NCBI GenBank assembly: GCA_900114885.1
Contig: FOUN01000005.1
Location: 124,001 to 188,000, forward strand
Reading direction: 5' to 3'
DNA length: 64,000 bases
DNA from: Psychrobacillus psychrodurans
GTDB lineage: Bacteria; Bacillota; Bacilli; Bacillales_A; Planococcaceae
Shown here: one piece after another, positions 53,921-62,835 of the stretch
Numbering within the stretch: the stretch's first letter is position 1
How the letters are laid out: each line of letters begins with the position of its first letter
The notes under the pieces: model-generated
What the model was told of the DNA's origin: nothing
Database searches by the model: none
The model's input: the letters and a program-made list of their open reading frames with translations, nothing else
Made by a program: the position numbers and the translations under genes

Positions 53921-55186
53921 TTATGCTAGCATGATTTTCAGGACAACTGTAAAACCATCTTTTCGGTTGTAACAGCTAATTTGACCATACATATTCTCCA
54001 TGAAGTACTTAGATATATATAGACCAAGACCTGAACCATTCTTGCCACCGACATTTTTCCCACGATAATATTTATTGAACAGTAGAGGTAATTCTTCTTC
54101 TTCAATTCCCGACCCAAAGTCTATAATGTAGAGCTCAAGGTAGCCATGTTTGAACTCGGACTTAATAGTGACCTTTGTTCCTGCATATTTATATGAATTA
54201 CTTATAATATTGTCTAATACCTGCTGCATACGTAGTGGATCCGTTAAAATAATACAGTGTGGAATTGAATCATATACGATTTGGTGATCATAATTGACAT
54301 TTTCAATCATATCAACAAGCACTTCGCTCGATTCTTCGGATACCGTTAATTTTAATTGTTGCAGCTCTTCTAATGTGGCATGAAACATATCCGTAACAAG
54401 TAAGTCGATTTGATCAGCTTTTGAATAAATAGTATTTACTTGCTTGATCACCTTATCGTCTTTTACCTGCATAAGCATTAATTCACTAACCGCCTTTATT
54501 GAAGCAACCGGTGTTTTAATATCATGACTTAATGTGGCAACAAGCTCTTTTTTACTACGGTTGGATTCATACTCTCTTTGACGTGAAGCATCGAGTTCAT
54601 CACGCAACAAATCAAAGCTTTCCGTGAACGCACCAAAGTAATTGTTCTCGTTCATTTTTAAAGGCATCTCCAAATTACCTCTAGCCACATTCACTGCGAA
54701 ATATTGAAGCTGCTGAAAAGGTTTCAATAACGTTCTGTTAATATAGTAAAGATAAAATATACTAAATATCGCTAATAAACCGAAAATGAAACTTACGGAA
54801 ATGACGAGTTCCCTTTTCATTTGATCCATTAATTCTTGCTCATTATTACGGATAATTATCTTCCCTACAATTTCGTTATTTTGCTTCAAATCTATAAATG
54901 TATCTCTATTTTCTATGGCTTCGTATATATTGTTAAAATGATTTCCTGGTGTTTGATAAATCACGTTTTCTAAGTGATCTATAATAGAAAATGGTTGTTT
55001 TATGTCGCTATTATAAAAAGTTTCTTCACTAACTTGTCCCCAATTTTTTTCTACCGTTTTAACTACATCATTTATGGCTACAAGATCCACTTTTGGAATA
55101 TCTTTATTGTTAATAATAATTATGGAGAAAGTAATTCCTATAGCAAAAACAACCAAAATCATACACATTAGCAGCTTTATTTTCAT
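53921..55186 (-). CDS. Sensor histidine kinase
   Basis: 421 residues. Two membrane helices (about 6-26 and 126-150) flank an outer sensor loop of about 100 residues, then HAMP-like linker. Phosphorylated His221 in ATLSHDIKTPVASI, N box NIISNSYKYAG and G boxes DFGSGIEEEELPLLF and GSGLGLYISKYFME are present. It overlaps the response regulator by 4 bases. The stimulus is not identifiable; the neighbouring FtsX-type ABC genes suggest envelope stress or a peptide. Confidence 0.95.
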   Translation of the reverse strand: MKIKLLMCMILVVFAIGITFSIIIINNKDIPKVDLVAINDVVKTVEKNWGQVSEETFYNSDIKQPFSIIDHLENVIYQTPGNHFNNIYEAIENRDTFIDLKQNNEIVGKIIIRNNEQELMDQMKRELVISVSFIFGLLAIFSIFYLYYINRTLLKPFQQLQYFAVNVARGNLEMPLKMNENNYFGAFTESFDLLRDELDASRQREYESNRSKKELVATLSHDIKTPVASIKAVSELMLMQVKDDKVIKQVNTIYSKADQIDLLVTDMFHATLEELQQLKLTVSEESSEVLVDMIENVNYDHQIVYDSIPHCIILTDPLRMQQVLDNIISNSYKYAGTKVTIKSEFKHGYLELYIIDFGSGIEEEELPLLFNKYYRGKNVGGKNGSGLGLYISKYFMENMYGQISCYNRKDGFTVVLKIMLA

Positions 55187-55872
55187 CTGTTAGTATCCTC
55201 TAATACATATCCTGTTCCCCATACAGTTTTTATAAATTGCGGGTCCTTTGGATTAAGTTCAATTTTCTCACGTAAATGCCGAATATGTACATTTAGGGTC
55301 CCATCCCCTACAAAGGTATCTTTCCATACATTTTGAAACAGTTCATCTTTTGTGATGATACGGTTTTTATTTTTCGCTAAATAATACAAAAGCTTATATT
55401 CCATTGTTTTTAGTTGAATATCAATACCATCTACTCGAACACGACGAAGTCTCGTATCAATTTGGATCTGTCCGAACTCTAATACACCTTGTTGAATGCT
55501 AGAACTATTGCCATATCTTTTAAGTACCGCTTTTACTTTAGCTAATAAAATACTTAATGTATATGGCTTATGAATATAATCGTCGCCACCTATATTAAGC
55601 GCAATTAAAACATCATCATCACTAGAACGAGCACTTATAAATAAGATAGGAATCTGCGTTGTTTCACGCAATTTTTTACACAAATCAAACCCCGATTCAT
55701 TACCGAGATTGATGTCTAGAAGAATCAAAGACGGTTTATGTTCTTCCAAAAAACGTTCGCACTCTTCCGCATTTGTCACAAATGCTGTTTTGACTTCAAA
55801 CATATTAAAATATTCACAAGTTGTTTCTGCTAAAGCAATTTCGTCATCTACAATTAAACAATCTAATTTCAT
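55183..55872 (-). CDS. OmpR-family response regulator
   Basis: 229 residues. Receiver domain with Asp9-Asp10, phospho-acceptor Asp53 (LLDINLG) and Lys in HKPYTL, and a C-terminal winged helix (KTMEYKLLYYLAKNKNRIITKDELFQNVW, HIRHLREKIE). The position usually held by a Thr in the receiver is Ser (FISARS), a common variant. AGGAG before the ATG. First gene of the RR-HK pair and likely activator of the ABC genes. Confidence 0.95.
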   Translation of the reverse strand: MKLDCLIVDDEIALAETTCEYFNMFEVKTAFVTNAEECERFLEEHKPSLILLDINLGNESGFDLCKKLRETTQIPILFISARSSDDDVLIALNIGGDDYIHKPYTLSILLAKVKAVLKRYGNSSSIQQGVLEFGQIQIDTRLRRVRVDGIDIQLKTMEYKLLYYLAKNKNRIITKDELFQNVWKDTFVGDGTLNVHIRHLREKIELNPKDPQFIKTVWGTGYVLEDTNR

Positions 55873-56084
55873 CGTAAATCTCCTAGAAAAAGACTTTCCT
55901 ACTTGTTTAACAGGATATTTATAGTATACATTAAATTGAATTTAAGGGTGTAAATTTATGGATATACTTATTTAATAAAGAAGGAATTAAGTAGCAATAT
56001 AAAATTATCTTCTCCATTGAATACTGCATTGCCTTTCGCCCTATCTTAATCTCCATAATTCTCATACAAATCCCTAACATAAAA

Positions 56085-56128
56085 ACAACCCTTGAAATGC
56101 CTAAAATCAGACACATCCAAGGGTTTCG
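56085..56128 (-). terminator. Candidate terminator downstream of the Dus gene
   Basis: AACCCTTG (56087-56094) / CAAGGGTT (56118-56125), with GTTTTTATG on the minus strand. It is 130 bases past the Dus stop. The remainder of 55873-56257 holds no convincing gene; a 61-codon frame at 55931-56116 spans this hairpin. Confidence 0.55.
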
Positions 56129-56257
56129 ATAATAATTTTAACCCCAGACTGCTTCGGAATGTGTAGCCTGTAGGTGGGAATAAGGGGGATGGTGGTTTAA
56201 TACATCTTTAAAACAAAAGATAGTGAATAAAATAAATCACATGAGTTGAGAGTTACA

Positions 56258-57226
56258 TCAACCCTCTTCTCCAAAGTTATCAAGCAATGCACGCACTTCA
56301 TCCGTCGATTTTGTGTTCATCAATTGATTTCTTAGTTCGCCAGCTCCACGGAATCCTTTGACATATATTTTGAAGAAGCGGTGTAGTGCTGTGATGGAAC
56401 GTGGCAATTCTGCTGAATATTGATCTTGAAGATCCAGTTGTAATCTTAGTAGATCTAGATATTCTGAAGTACTATGCTCTTTCGGTTCCTTTTCAAATGC
56501 AAAAGGATTTTTAAAAATACCACGTCCAATCATAACCCCATCAACGCCATATTGGTGGACGAGCTTCAACCCAGTTTCCCGGTCAGGAATATCGCCGTTA
56601 ATCGTTAATAGCGTATTCGGCGCGATACGATCACGTAATTTTTTAATTTCCGGGATTAGCTCCCAATGTGCATCTACTTGGCTCAATTCTTTTCTTGTAC
56701 GTAGATGAATTGATAGATTAGCAATATCTTGTTCCAAAATATGTGTTAGCCAGTCCTGCCACTCCTCTAACTCCGAGTAACCAAGCCTCGTCTTAACACT
56801 GACAGGTAAACCTCCCGCTTTTGCTGCTTGTATAATTTCAGCTGCAACATCTGGACGTAAAATTAGGCCGCTTCCTTTCCCTCTCGTTGCTACATTCGGT
56901 ACAGGACAACCCATATTAATATCTATTCCTTTAAAGCCAAGTTCTGCCATGCCAATACTCATTTCACGGAAATGGTCGGGCTTGTCTCCCCATATATGTG
57001 CAACCATTGGCTGTTCATCTTCTGTAAATATCAAACGTCCACGAACACTTTTCTGTCCTTCCGGATGACAATAGCTCTCCGTATTTGTAAACTCTGTAAA
57101 AAATACATCCGGTCTACCTGCTTTACTTACGACATGACGAAAAACAACATCCGTCACATCTTCCATTGGTGCAAGTACAAAAAATGGTCGTGGTAAATCA
57201 AGCCAAAAATTCTCTTTCATATTCAA
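56258..57226 (-). CDS. tRNA-dihydrouridine synthase (YfjN type)
   Basis: 322 residues, start TTG 57226 with AGAGGA 8 bases upstream. FMN-dependent TIM barrel of the Dus family: [39 protein letters not shown] with catalytic Cys, and [15 protein letters not shown] and [13 protein letters not shown] binding FMN. Reduces uridine to dihydrouridine in the tRNA D-loop. It lacks the KR-rich C-terminal extension of DusB from the ribosomal region. It resembles the second Bacillus Dus, YfjN. Confidence 0.93.
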   Translation of the reverse strand: MNMKENFWLDLPRPFFVLAPMEDVTDVVFRHVVSKAGRPDVFFTEFTNTESYCHPEGQKSVRGRLIFTEDEQPMVAHIWGDKPDHFREMSIGMAELGFKGIDINMGCPVPNVATRGKGSGLILRPDVAAEIIQAAKAGGLPVSVKTRLGYSELEEWQDWLTHILEQDIANLSIHLRTRKELSQVDAHWELIPEIKKLRDRIAPNTLLTINGDIPDRETGLKLVHQYGVDGVMIGRGIFKNPFAFEKEPKEHSTSEYLDLLRLQLDLQDQYSAELPRSITALHRFFKIYVKGFRGAGELRNQLMNTKSTDEVRALLDNFGEEG

Positions 57227-57331
57227 AGTTCAAATCCTCTCATCATGGTGTAATCGGCGAGTAAATATATAAATTAATTTCATTCAATCATACTAATTTA
57301 TGAAATCCCTATAGCATTGATTTCGACTTTA

Positions 57332-57420
57332 GGCGGGCGGTTTCCATGGGCGGCTCGAGCCTGTAGTCTATCACTCGTGTTGGTCCCACTGGAGTTGCTT
57401 CCTTCCCCTCCAATGTAACA
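57332..57420. repeat. Bacillaceae-type intergenic repeat, copy 2
   Basis: Same order and core as 35298-35392 (catgggcggctcgagcctgtagtct, then ggtcccactggagttgc and a ccttccc-ctccaat end). GC-rich in an AT-rich 447-base spacer. Non-coding. Confidence 0.65.
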
Positions 57421-57580
57421 CTCGTATATTTAAATTAAATAAGTAATTATGAAATCGACTTCTACAAGTCATTATTATAGTATAACCTAGCTTTTTAAAA
57501 TTATCTCCAAACATGTTTGCTAAAAAGTTCAATGTTTAAAATTTCACTATTACCTTGTTTTCTCCTTGAATGTAGAATTA

Positions 57581-57636
57581 AAAGCAGACGGTCATTTAGA
57601 GGTGCATATCGCCCTTCCAAACCGTCTGCTTTTTTA
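57581..57636. terminator. Terminator shared by both strands, downstream of the DinB gene
   Basis: AAAGCAGACGGT (57581-57592) / ACCGTCTGCTTT (57621-57632), T-rich on both sides. It lies just after the DinB stop. Its sequence is similar to the hairpin at 59448-59495, suggesting a duplicated terminator. Confidence 0.8.
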
Positions 57637-57673
57637 TTCCATCAAATATTTAGTTAGATAAAACCATAGTGTA

Positions 57674-58183
57674 TTATTTTGATAATGCGATTTTTATATG
57701 AGCTAAATGATGCTCTTCGTGCCAAGCTAATTTTGCAACTTTTGTTGCCACTGTTATTGTACCGTTTGTTTTGTGAGTAAAGGCTCGTTCTAATTGATCT
57801 TCAGTTAAACTTTGTCCTAAGTATACAATACGCTCATTTATCCCCTCTAACATTTTAATAGAACATTCTACAGGAAGCTCTGTATCTGGTTGAACAGCCC
57901 ACTTTTCCTCACTAAAACCAGGTACTACTGGATTCTCATTAGTTAAAGCTAGCTTCAAACGTTGGTACATGTTCAACTGTGAATCTGCAATATGATGAAC
58001 AAGCTGACGAATTGTCCATGCACCTTCACGATAGGTTTTGTTTAAATCCTCATCACTTAATGTATCAACAGTTTCCCTAAGTCGCACCGTATACGTTCTA
58101 ATATCCTGTAGCCATTCTTGAATATTTTCTAATGTTACTTTTTCAGGAACTTGTAATTCTCCAATTGGGTATCTAACATTCAC
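57674..58183 (-). CDS. DinB/YfiT family protein (putative bacillithiol transferase)
   Basis: 169 residues, start GTG with AAGGGGG upstream. DinB-like four-helix protein: YPIGELQVPE at the N-terminus, YREGAWTIRQLVHHIADSQLNMYQR in the core and AWHEEHHLAHIK at the end, giving the His-rich metal site (His64, His158, His162). The match in length and motifs is with Bacillus YfiT, a metal-dependent transferase proposed to conjugate bacillithiol. Substrate not known. Confidence 0.9.
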   Translation of the reverse strand: MNVRYPIGELQVPEKVTLENIQEWLQDIRTYTVRLRETVDTLSDEDLNKTYREGAWTIRQLVHHIADSQLNMYQRLKLALTNENPVVPGFSEEKWAVQPDTELPVECSIKMLEGINERIVYLGQSLTEDQLERAFTHKTNGTITVATKVAKLAWHEEHHLAHIKIALSK

Positions 58184-58338
58184 TTTTCAACCCCCTTTTT
58201 CCTATTCTTTATTTTTGATATTTACACTACTATATCAAGCGGCTTAAATGTTGTTAACATTACTAAACTAATAATCACCTATTATTGGAACTAAAAAAGT
58301 CGATTTCTCACTTGGAACTCCTTCTTTAACTTATGTTG

Positions 58339-59190
58339 CTAACATTCCATTCCTGCAATTCCAAAACCACCAGGTCCTGCATGGGTAGAAATCATTGCGC
58401 CAGCTTGCATCCATGTTACTTTCTCGAAACCTGTTTCATTTGCGATTTCATTCATTCTACTCTTAATACTCTCATCTAGTCCGATAGAGTAGATTAAATA
58501 CAGCTGTTTTCTATCAATTTCGTATTGATTTAAGTAATCTCGCATGAGCTTTTCCGCCACAATGTTCATACTCCCACGATATTTTCTAGTGGAAACAAGC
58601 TTTCCTTCTATTAACTCTATACAGGGCTTTATTTTTAATAATAACCCTCCAATATAAGCTACATTACTTACCCGTCCACCCGCTCTGAGAAAGTCTAAAC
58701 TACCGGGAAGGAAAGCCAATCTTGTTTTAGGAACCACAGATTCTATTTTTTCTATTAAGTGAACATGACTAATGGAAGGTTCTTCCTCGAGTAAAGTTGC
58801 CGCATATATCACGATTGCAGCCAATCCACCTGTAACGTTTAGTGCATCAATGAGAAAAAGATCTTCAAAACCTTCCGCGGCAATTAACGCACTCTGAAAG
58901 GACGCAGATGCTTTAGAGGTATATCCAATGTGAATAATAATGCTATCTGGAAAATCTATTCTAATTTTTGTAAACAATTCATGATACTCATGTACATTCG
59001 TTGCTGTAGTAGATGGTATTTTTTTTGTGCGACTATGATAATCAAAAACTTCCTCTACCGATAGCTCACCATCTAAATAATCCTTCCCATCCATGATGAC
59101 GTGCATGGGTACGACTTGAATTTGATATTTTTCAACCAGGTCCTTCGGTAAATCCGCTCCACTCTCTGTCGAAAAAATAATCCTTTTCAT
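58339..59190 (-). CDS. DegV family fatty acid-binding protein
   Basis: 283 residues. N-terminal STESGADLPKDLVEKYQIQVVPMHVIMDG, then the Ser/Thr region KIPSTTATNV, IHIGYTSKASASF, LRAGGRVSNVAYIGGLLLKIKPCI and the C-terminal THAGPGGFGIAG. Binds a fatty acid in a cleft and resembles the FakB component of fatty acid kinase. No FakA gene is nearby. ATG with AAAGGAATG upstream. Confidence 0.94.
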   Translation of the reverse strand: MKRIIFSTESGADLPKDLVEKYQIQVVPMHVIMDGKDYLDGELSVEEVFDYHSRTKKIPSTTATNVHEYHELFTKIRIDFPDSIIIHIGYTSKASASFQSALIAAEGFEDLFLIDALNVTGGLAAIVIYAATLLEEEPSISHVHLIEKIESVVPKTRLAFLPGSLDFLRAGGRVSNVAYIGGLLLKIKPCIELIEGKLVSTRKYRGSMNIVAEKLMRDYLNQYEIDRKQLYLIYSIGLDESIKSRMNEIANETGFEKVTWMQAGAMISTHAGPGGFGIAGMEC

Positions 59191-59447
59191 TGAACATTCC
59201 TTTCAACTAACGCAGCTGTCCTGCTGCGTAATTAGTTATTTATATATCCTAAATATACACTAGAAAGGGATATTATTCATTAAATAATCAGAAAATTTTA
59301 GCGAGTAATGGATTATCAACACTAATGTAGACATATAAAACAAGGTCTATTAAGCTTCTCTATAATGTAAAATCATCTATTCTTCTCAAACTAATTCTAC
59401 AATACTTACTTACCACCATTCATGATTTAAAACTAGTATAAATGTAA

Positions 59448-59498
59448 AAGCAGTCGGTTTAGATATGCATCATTGCACTTCTAAACCATCTGCTTAAT
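59448..59498 (-). terminator. Terminator of the BCCT/unknown gene pair
   Basis: AAGCAGTCGGTTTAGA (59448-59463) / TCTAAACCATCTGCTT (59480-59495) with two central mismatches, then TTTTACA on the minus strand. The surrounding 59191-59724 has no gene. The hairpin is related in sequence to 57581-57632. Confidence 0.6.
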
Positions 59499-59724
59499 TA
59501 ATTTATTGAATTAATGTTCCATCTATAAATCGTCCAAACCCTCATTCCACGGTTAACTAAAAGTCTTGAGACCAAATGTTCTTTTCACACTCTTTGCTCC
59601 CATTCTTTTCGAGTTACAATAAAGTTGTGATTCCCCTTATTCCCCTAAGTGTAGTAAGGAGAAGGGTTAGGAGGAGAAAATTAGGTTAATAAGTGTGTAG
59701 CCATCCGCTCCTACCTCGCTCGCA

Positions 59725-60387
59725 TTAGTCCATCACATTTAGTACATAACTCCACTTTTCATTGTCGGTTAATATGGACATTTCTACTTCTAAATTGCCA
59801 CCTAGATAAACATTCTGCCCTTGAATGGAAACAACCATTGCTTGCACGATTGGATCACTGTCATTTTTTTGATAGACATCGCCAATTCTAGGTGTATACG
59901 TTTCCGACAAATCGGTTTCTACCGGTTGTGATTCCAACTCCTCAGCCATTTCTGCATTCGGGTCCTGTAAGTCGATAATCGTCGCGCCATCCTCAAGTCC
60001 AGGAACCATCACCCAGTATTCATCGTGTCTGATTCCATTCGACAGATTACTAATCACGCCATTTCTTTCAACTGAGGATACGATTTCAATAGCATTGAGA
60101 TGGTGATGATCCAGCGAATCAGGTTTTGGATTGATCACTAAAATGTAATCACCGACTTTAGCCTTGACGTCCTTATTGAGTGTAAAACGTTTTTGATTGT
60201 AAGCAAAACTATCTAAGTGTTTAGGCTTATAGAAATCAATTTCTTTCGCCATAGCAAGCTGTTGTTTGAAATTCTCCAGGCGAATGAGGTGAATTGACTG
60301 TTTAAAAAATGCCTTTACTGAATACACTTTATGCAATTTATTTTGATAATAAACAAATTGGCCTTTACGTACGTTTACAAGCTTCAT
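59725..60387 (-). CDS. Conserved-looking protein of unknown function, paired with BCCT
   Basis: 220 residues, soluble. N-terminal part LVNVRKGQFVYYQNKLHKVYSVKAFFKQ and KVGDYILVINPKPDSL resemble small beta-barrel folds, and NGIRHDEYWVMVPGLEDGATIIDLQDP precedes a Glu-rich linker and a final YTPRIGDVYQKND domain. No family recognised. AGGTGG before the ATG, 40 bases after the BCCT gene and no terminator between, so cotranscribed. A regulatory role on the transporter is a guess from position. Confidence 0.75.
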   Translation of the reverse strand: MKLVNVRKGQFVYYQNKLHKVYSVKAFFKQSIHLIRLENFKQQLAMAKEIDFYKPKHLDSFAYNQKRFTLNKDVKAKVGDYILVINPKPDSLDHHHLNAIEIVSSVERNGVISNLSNGIRHDEYWVMVPGLEDGATIIDLQDPNAEMAEELESQPVETDLSETYTPRIGDVYQKNDSDPIVQAMVVSIQGQNVYLGGNLEVEMSILTDNEKWSYVLNVMD

Positions 60388-60427
60388 TTATCATTCCACC
60401 TCGCTGTAAAATATTGTTGATCTCCAA

Positions 60428-61903
60428 TCATTCGGTTCGTTTAATTGTTTTGTAAAACGATATGACCATTAGAATAAGAATAATAGAAAATGGGAGTGCT
60501 GCAATTATGAGCATATTTTGAAAACCGTCAAGACCGCCGGAGTACATAACAATTGCAGCCATCGCTGAGAGAATCAGGCCCCAAACTATTTTCACGACGT
60601 TTGATGGATTAAGTTGTCCTCCTGTACTAAACATACCGATTACGAATGTGGCTGAATCGGCAGATGTAATGAAAAATATCGCAATCACAACTATCGTCAA
60701 AAAAGATAGTATCATACCAATTGGGTAATGTTCATACATGCCGAATGTTACTGTTTCTGTAGCCAATTTGGACAGTTTTGCAATGCCATGTTGTTCTAAG
60801 TTCAATGCTGACCCACCAAATACAGCGAAAAAAATGAACGTCACAAGGGTAGGGGCGATTAATACACCAATTATAAATTGTCTAATTGTACGTCCCTTTG
60901 ATACACGTGCAATAAACATTCCAACAAATGGTGCCCATGATATCCACCATGACCAATAAAAGATGGTCCAGTCGTTAACCCAGTCCCTTTGAGCTTCGTT
61001 TACTGGCTTTAAATCGAAACTCATTTGTATAAAGTTGCCTATATAATTACCGATTGTCGTTACAAACATATTTGTAATATACATTGTTGGCCCTACGATA
61101 AATAATGCGAGCAGCAGTATAAGTGCGAGCCACAAGTTGATCGAACTTAGATATTTAATGCCGTTTCCAATACCTGTCCATGCGGATGCGATGAAAATGA
61201 CAGTGGCTACAACTAAAATAATTAGTTGAAACCAAAAAGATTTCGGTGCGTTAAATAAAAAGGTTAATCCACTGTTGATTTGGGCCGAGCCAAATCCAAG
61301 TGTGGAGGCAACGCCGACCACTGTAGCAAAAATAGCAAGTGTATCGACTACTCGGCCAACAGTGCCGCGCATCATTTTTTTGCCGAATAAAGGTTCAAGT
61401 GTTGCGCTGATCAAACCAGGAGCGCCTACACGGAATTTAAAATAAGCAAAGATTAGTGCAACTACAGCGTATAATCCCCAGCCGTGGAAACCCCAATGTA
61501 ACGAAGTGTATTGAAGCGATTCCAAAATCGCCTGCTCCGAACCCGGCTCCGCGTTTGGTGATTTTATAAAAGCATGGGAGATGGTCTCTGCTGTCGTAAA
61601 AAACATGAGTCCGATTCCCATACCTGCACTAAATAACATCGCAAACCAGGCAGGCAAGCTGAAATCCGGTTCATCATCATCTTTCCCCAGCTTTATATTA
61701 CCAAAACGTGAAAACATCATATAAATACAAAAACTGATTAGTGCAGCGATAACAAGTGTGTAAAACCATCCAAACTGATTGGAAATAAAATCGGTCACGG
61801 ATGCGGTAAATTCATTTAAATAATCGGGAGCAAGAGTTCCCAAAAGCACAATTGCAACACATATAGTAATGGCATACCAAAATACTTTTGTAATATGCAA
61901 CAA
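60428..61903 (-). CDS. BCCT family transporter (glycine betaine/choline)
   Basis: 491 residues, 12 membrane helices. BCCT signatures are GFHGWGLYAVVALIFAYFKFR, GMGIGLMFF, and the Trp-rich TM8 stretch FYWSWWISWAPFVGMFIARVSKGRTIRQF that forms the betaine box. It imports betaine-type osmolytes with sodium or proton. Start TTG; two tandem TTG codons with GGGGGAG upstream, the second (61900) better spaced. Similar to OpuD/BetL but without the long osmosensing C-terminal tail. Confidence 0.94.
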   Translation of the reverse strand: MLHITKVFWYAITICVAIVLLGTLAPDYLNEFTASVTDFISNQFGWFYTLVIAALISFCIYMMFSRFGNIKLGKDDDEPDFSLPAWFAMLFSAGMGIGLMFFTTAETISHAFIKSPNAEPGSEQAILESLQYTSLHWGFHGWGLYAVVALIFAYFKFRVGAPGLISATLEPLFGKKMMRGTVGRVVDTLAIFATVVGVASTLGFGSAQINSGLTFLFNAPKSFWFQLIILVVATVIFIASAWTGIGNGIKYLSSINLWLALILLLALFIVGPTMYITNMFVTTIGNYIGNFIQMSFDLKPVNEAQRDWVNDWTIFYWSWWISWAPFVGMFIARVSKGRTIRQFIIGVLIAPTLVTFIFFAVFGGSALNLEQHGIAKLSKLATETVTFGMYEHYPIGMILSFLTIVVIAIFFITSADSATFVIGMFSTGGQLNPSNVVKIVWGLILSAMAAIVMYSGGLDGFQNMLIIAALPFSIILILMVISFYKTIKRTE

Positions 61904-62138
61904 AACTCCCCCATTCTTTACTAATAACAGGGTGTGTATTCTTATCTATCTCTATGCATATGTATCATTCAAAAAATCCCCCGACCATTAGACCAGGGGA
62001 ACATAAAACACACTTCAGTATTCAACTAAAATCCGCTAAACCTATTGCCACCAAGTTATTTCAACATTATTAAAGCCACACACTCCACGTGCGTAATGAC
62101 TTAAGTCTTATACAACCACGCTAAAGGAATTTCTCTAG

Positions 62139-62247
62139 GGGGTGAATTTATCAATTTTTACCCCTTTCGCATGATAATTTACCCCTTTAGACAAGGCTTT
62201 ATCCCCGTGGGGTAAGTTTTGCTAAAGAGTTATACTCTTAGCAAAAC
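62139..62247. repeat. Cluster of GGGGTRAA motifs and a long hairpin
   Basis: GGGGTGAA (62139-62146), TTTACCCC (62157-62164), TTTACCCC (62178-62185) and GGGGTAAG (62209-62216) alternate in orientation. Immediately after comes GTTTTGCTAA / TTAGCAAAAC (62216-62225 and 62238-62247) as a near-perfect stem. The cluster lies downstream of the zinc-finger HTH gene. The rest of 61904-62138 has only a weak CCCC/GGGG hairpin near 61978-61998. Confidence 0.5.
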
Positions 62248-62251
62248 CAAT

Positions 62252-62767
62252 TTACATTCCATCAGTTTCTTTTTCTTCAATACCCATAATTAAATTTCTT
62301 ATCCAACCTGGTGCATTTGGCATGGACGTACCTTCTTCTAAACAACGTACGACTTCTTCTACATCTTCTTTTCTCCAGAACCTATCTCGAATATAACACT
62401 TGGTAGAACAGAAATTTGCTTGTGATACTCTACTTTCAAATTCCTTCCTACAGTAGTAGCACACTCTCTGATACGTAGTTGGATGGTTTTCCTCCCATTT
62501 TCTTTTACACTTCTGAGAGCAGTAAGCCTTTGGGCGTCCACCCGTGGGCTTTTCATTTATTCGAGCACCAAAATTCTTACAGAATTCTTTCGAATAAATA
62601 TAATCTTCTTTTTTCTTTTTGATCTCAGCACCATACCCATCAATCCCTTGTGCCTTACAAAAGTTTCTTACCTTATCTCTGGATAAATCTAAAGCAGCAG
62701 CGATACTTCGATAACCAATACCTATTTTACGCAATTCTATAATCTTTTCTTTATGTTCATCGGTCAT
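62252..62767 (-). CDS. HTH protein with FCS-type zinc fingers
   Basis: 171 residues from ATG 62767 (GGAGGT 7 bases upstream; earlier ATGs have no spacing). An N-terminal HTH (IIELRKIGIGYRSIAAALDLSRDKVRNFCKAQG) of the sigma-70 region 4/resolvase type is followed by two FCS-like zinc sites: FCKNFG...YCSQKCKRKW, in which one Cys of the first pair is missing, and VCYYCRKEFESR...FCSTKC, intact. Proteins like this are common on integrative elements and phages. Probably a DNA-binding regulator; target unknown. Confidence 0.82.
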   Translation of the reverse strand: MTDEHKEKIIELRKIGIGYRSIAAALDLSRDKVRNFCKAQGIDGYGAEIKKKKEDYIYSKEFCKNFGARINEKPTGGRPKAYCSQKCKRKWEENHPTTYQRVCYYCRKEFESRVSQANFCSTKCYIRDRFWRKEDVEEVVRCLEEGTSMPNAPGWIRNLIMGIEEKETDGM

Positions 62768-62835
62768 TTGCATTACCTCCATCAATTTATTGATGTTTAG
62801 TAATGCCCTTAAAAGACGAGGAAGTCAAGCTCACC

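Noticed and set aside
55931-56116. 61-codon minus-strand frame
   Set aside because: It spans a terminator-like hairpin, has no good ribosome binding site, and the residue pattern looks random.
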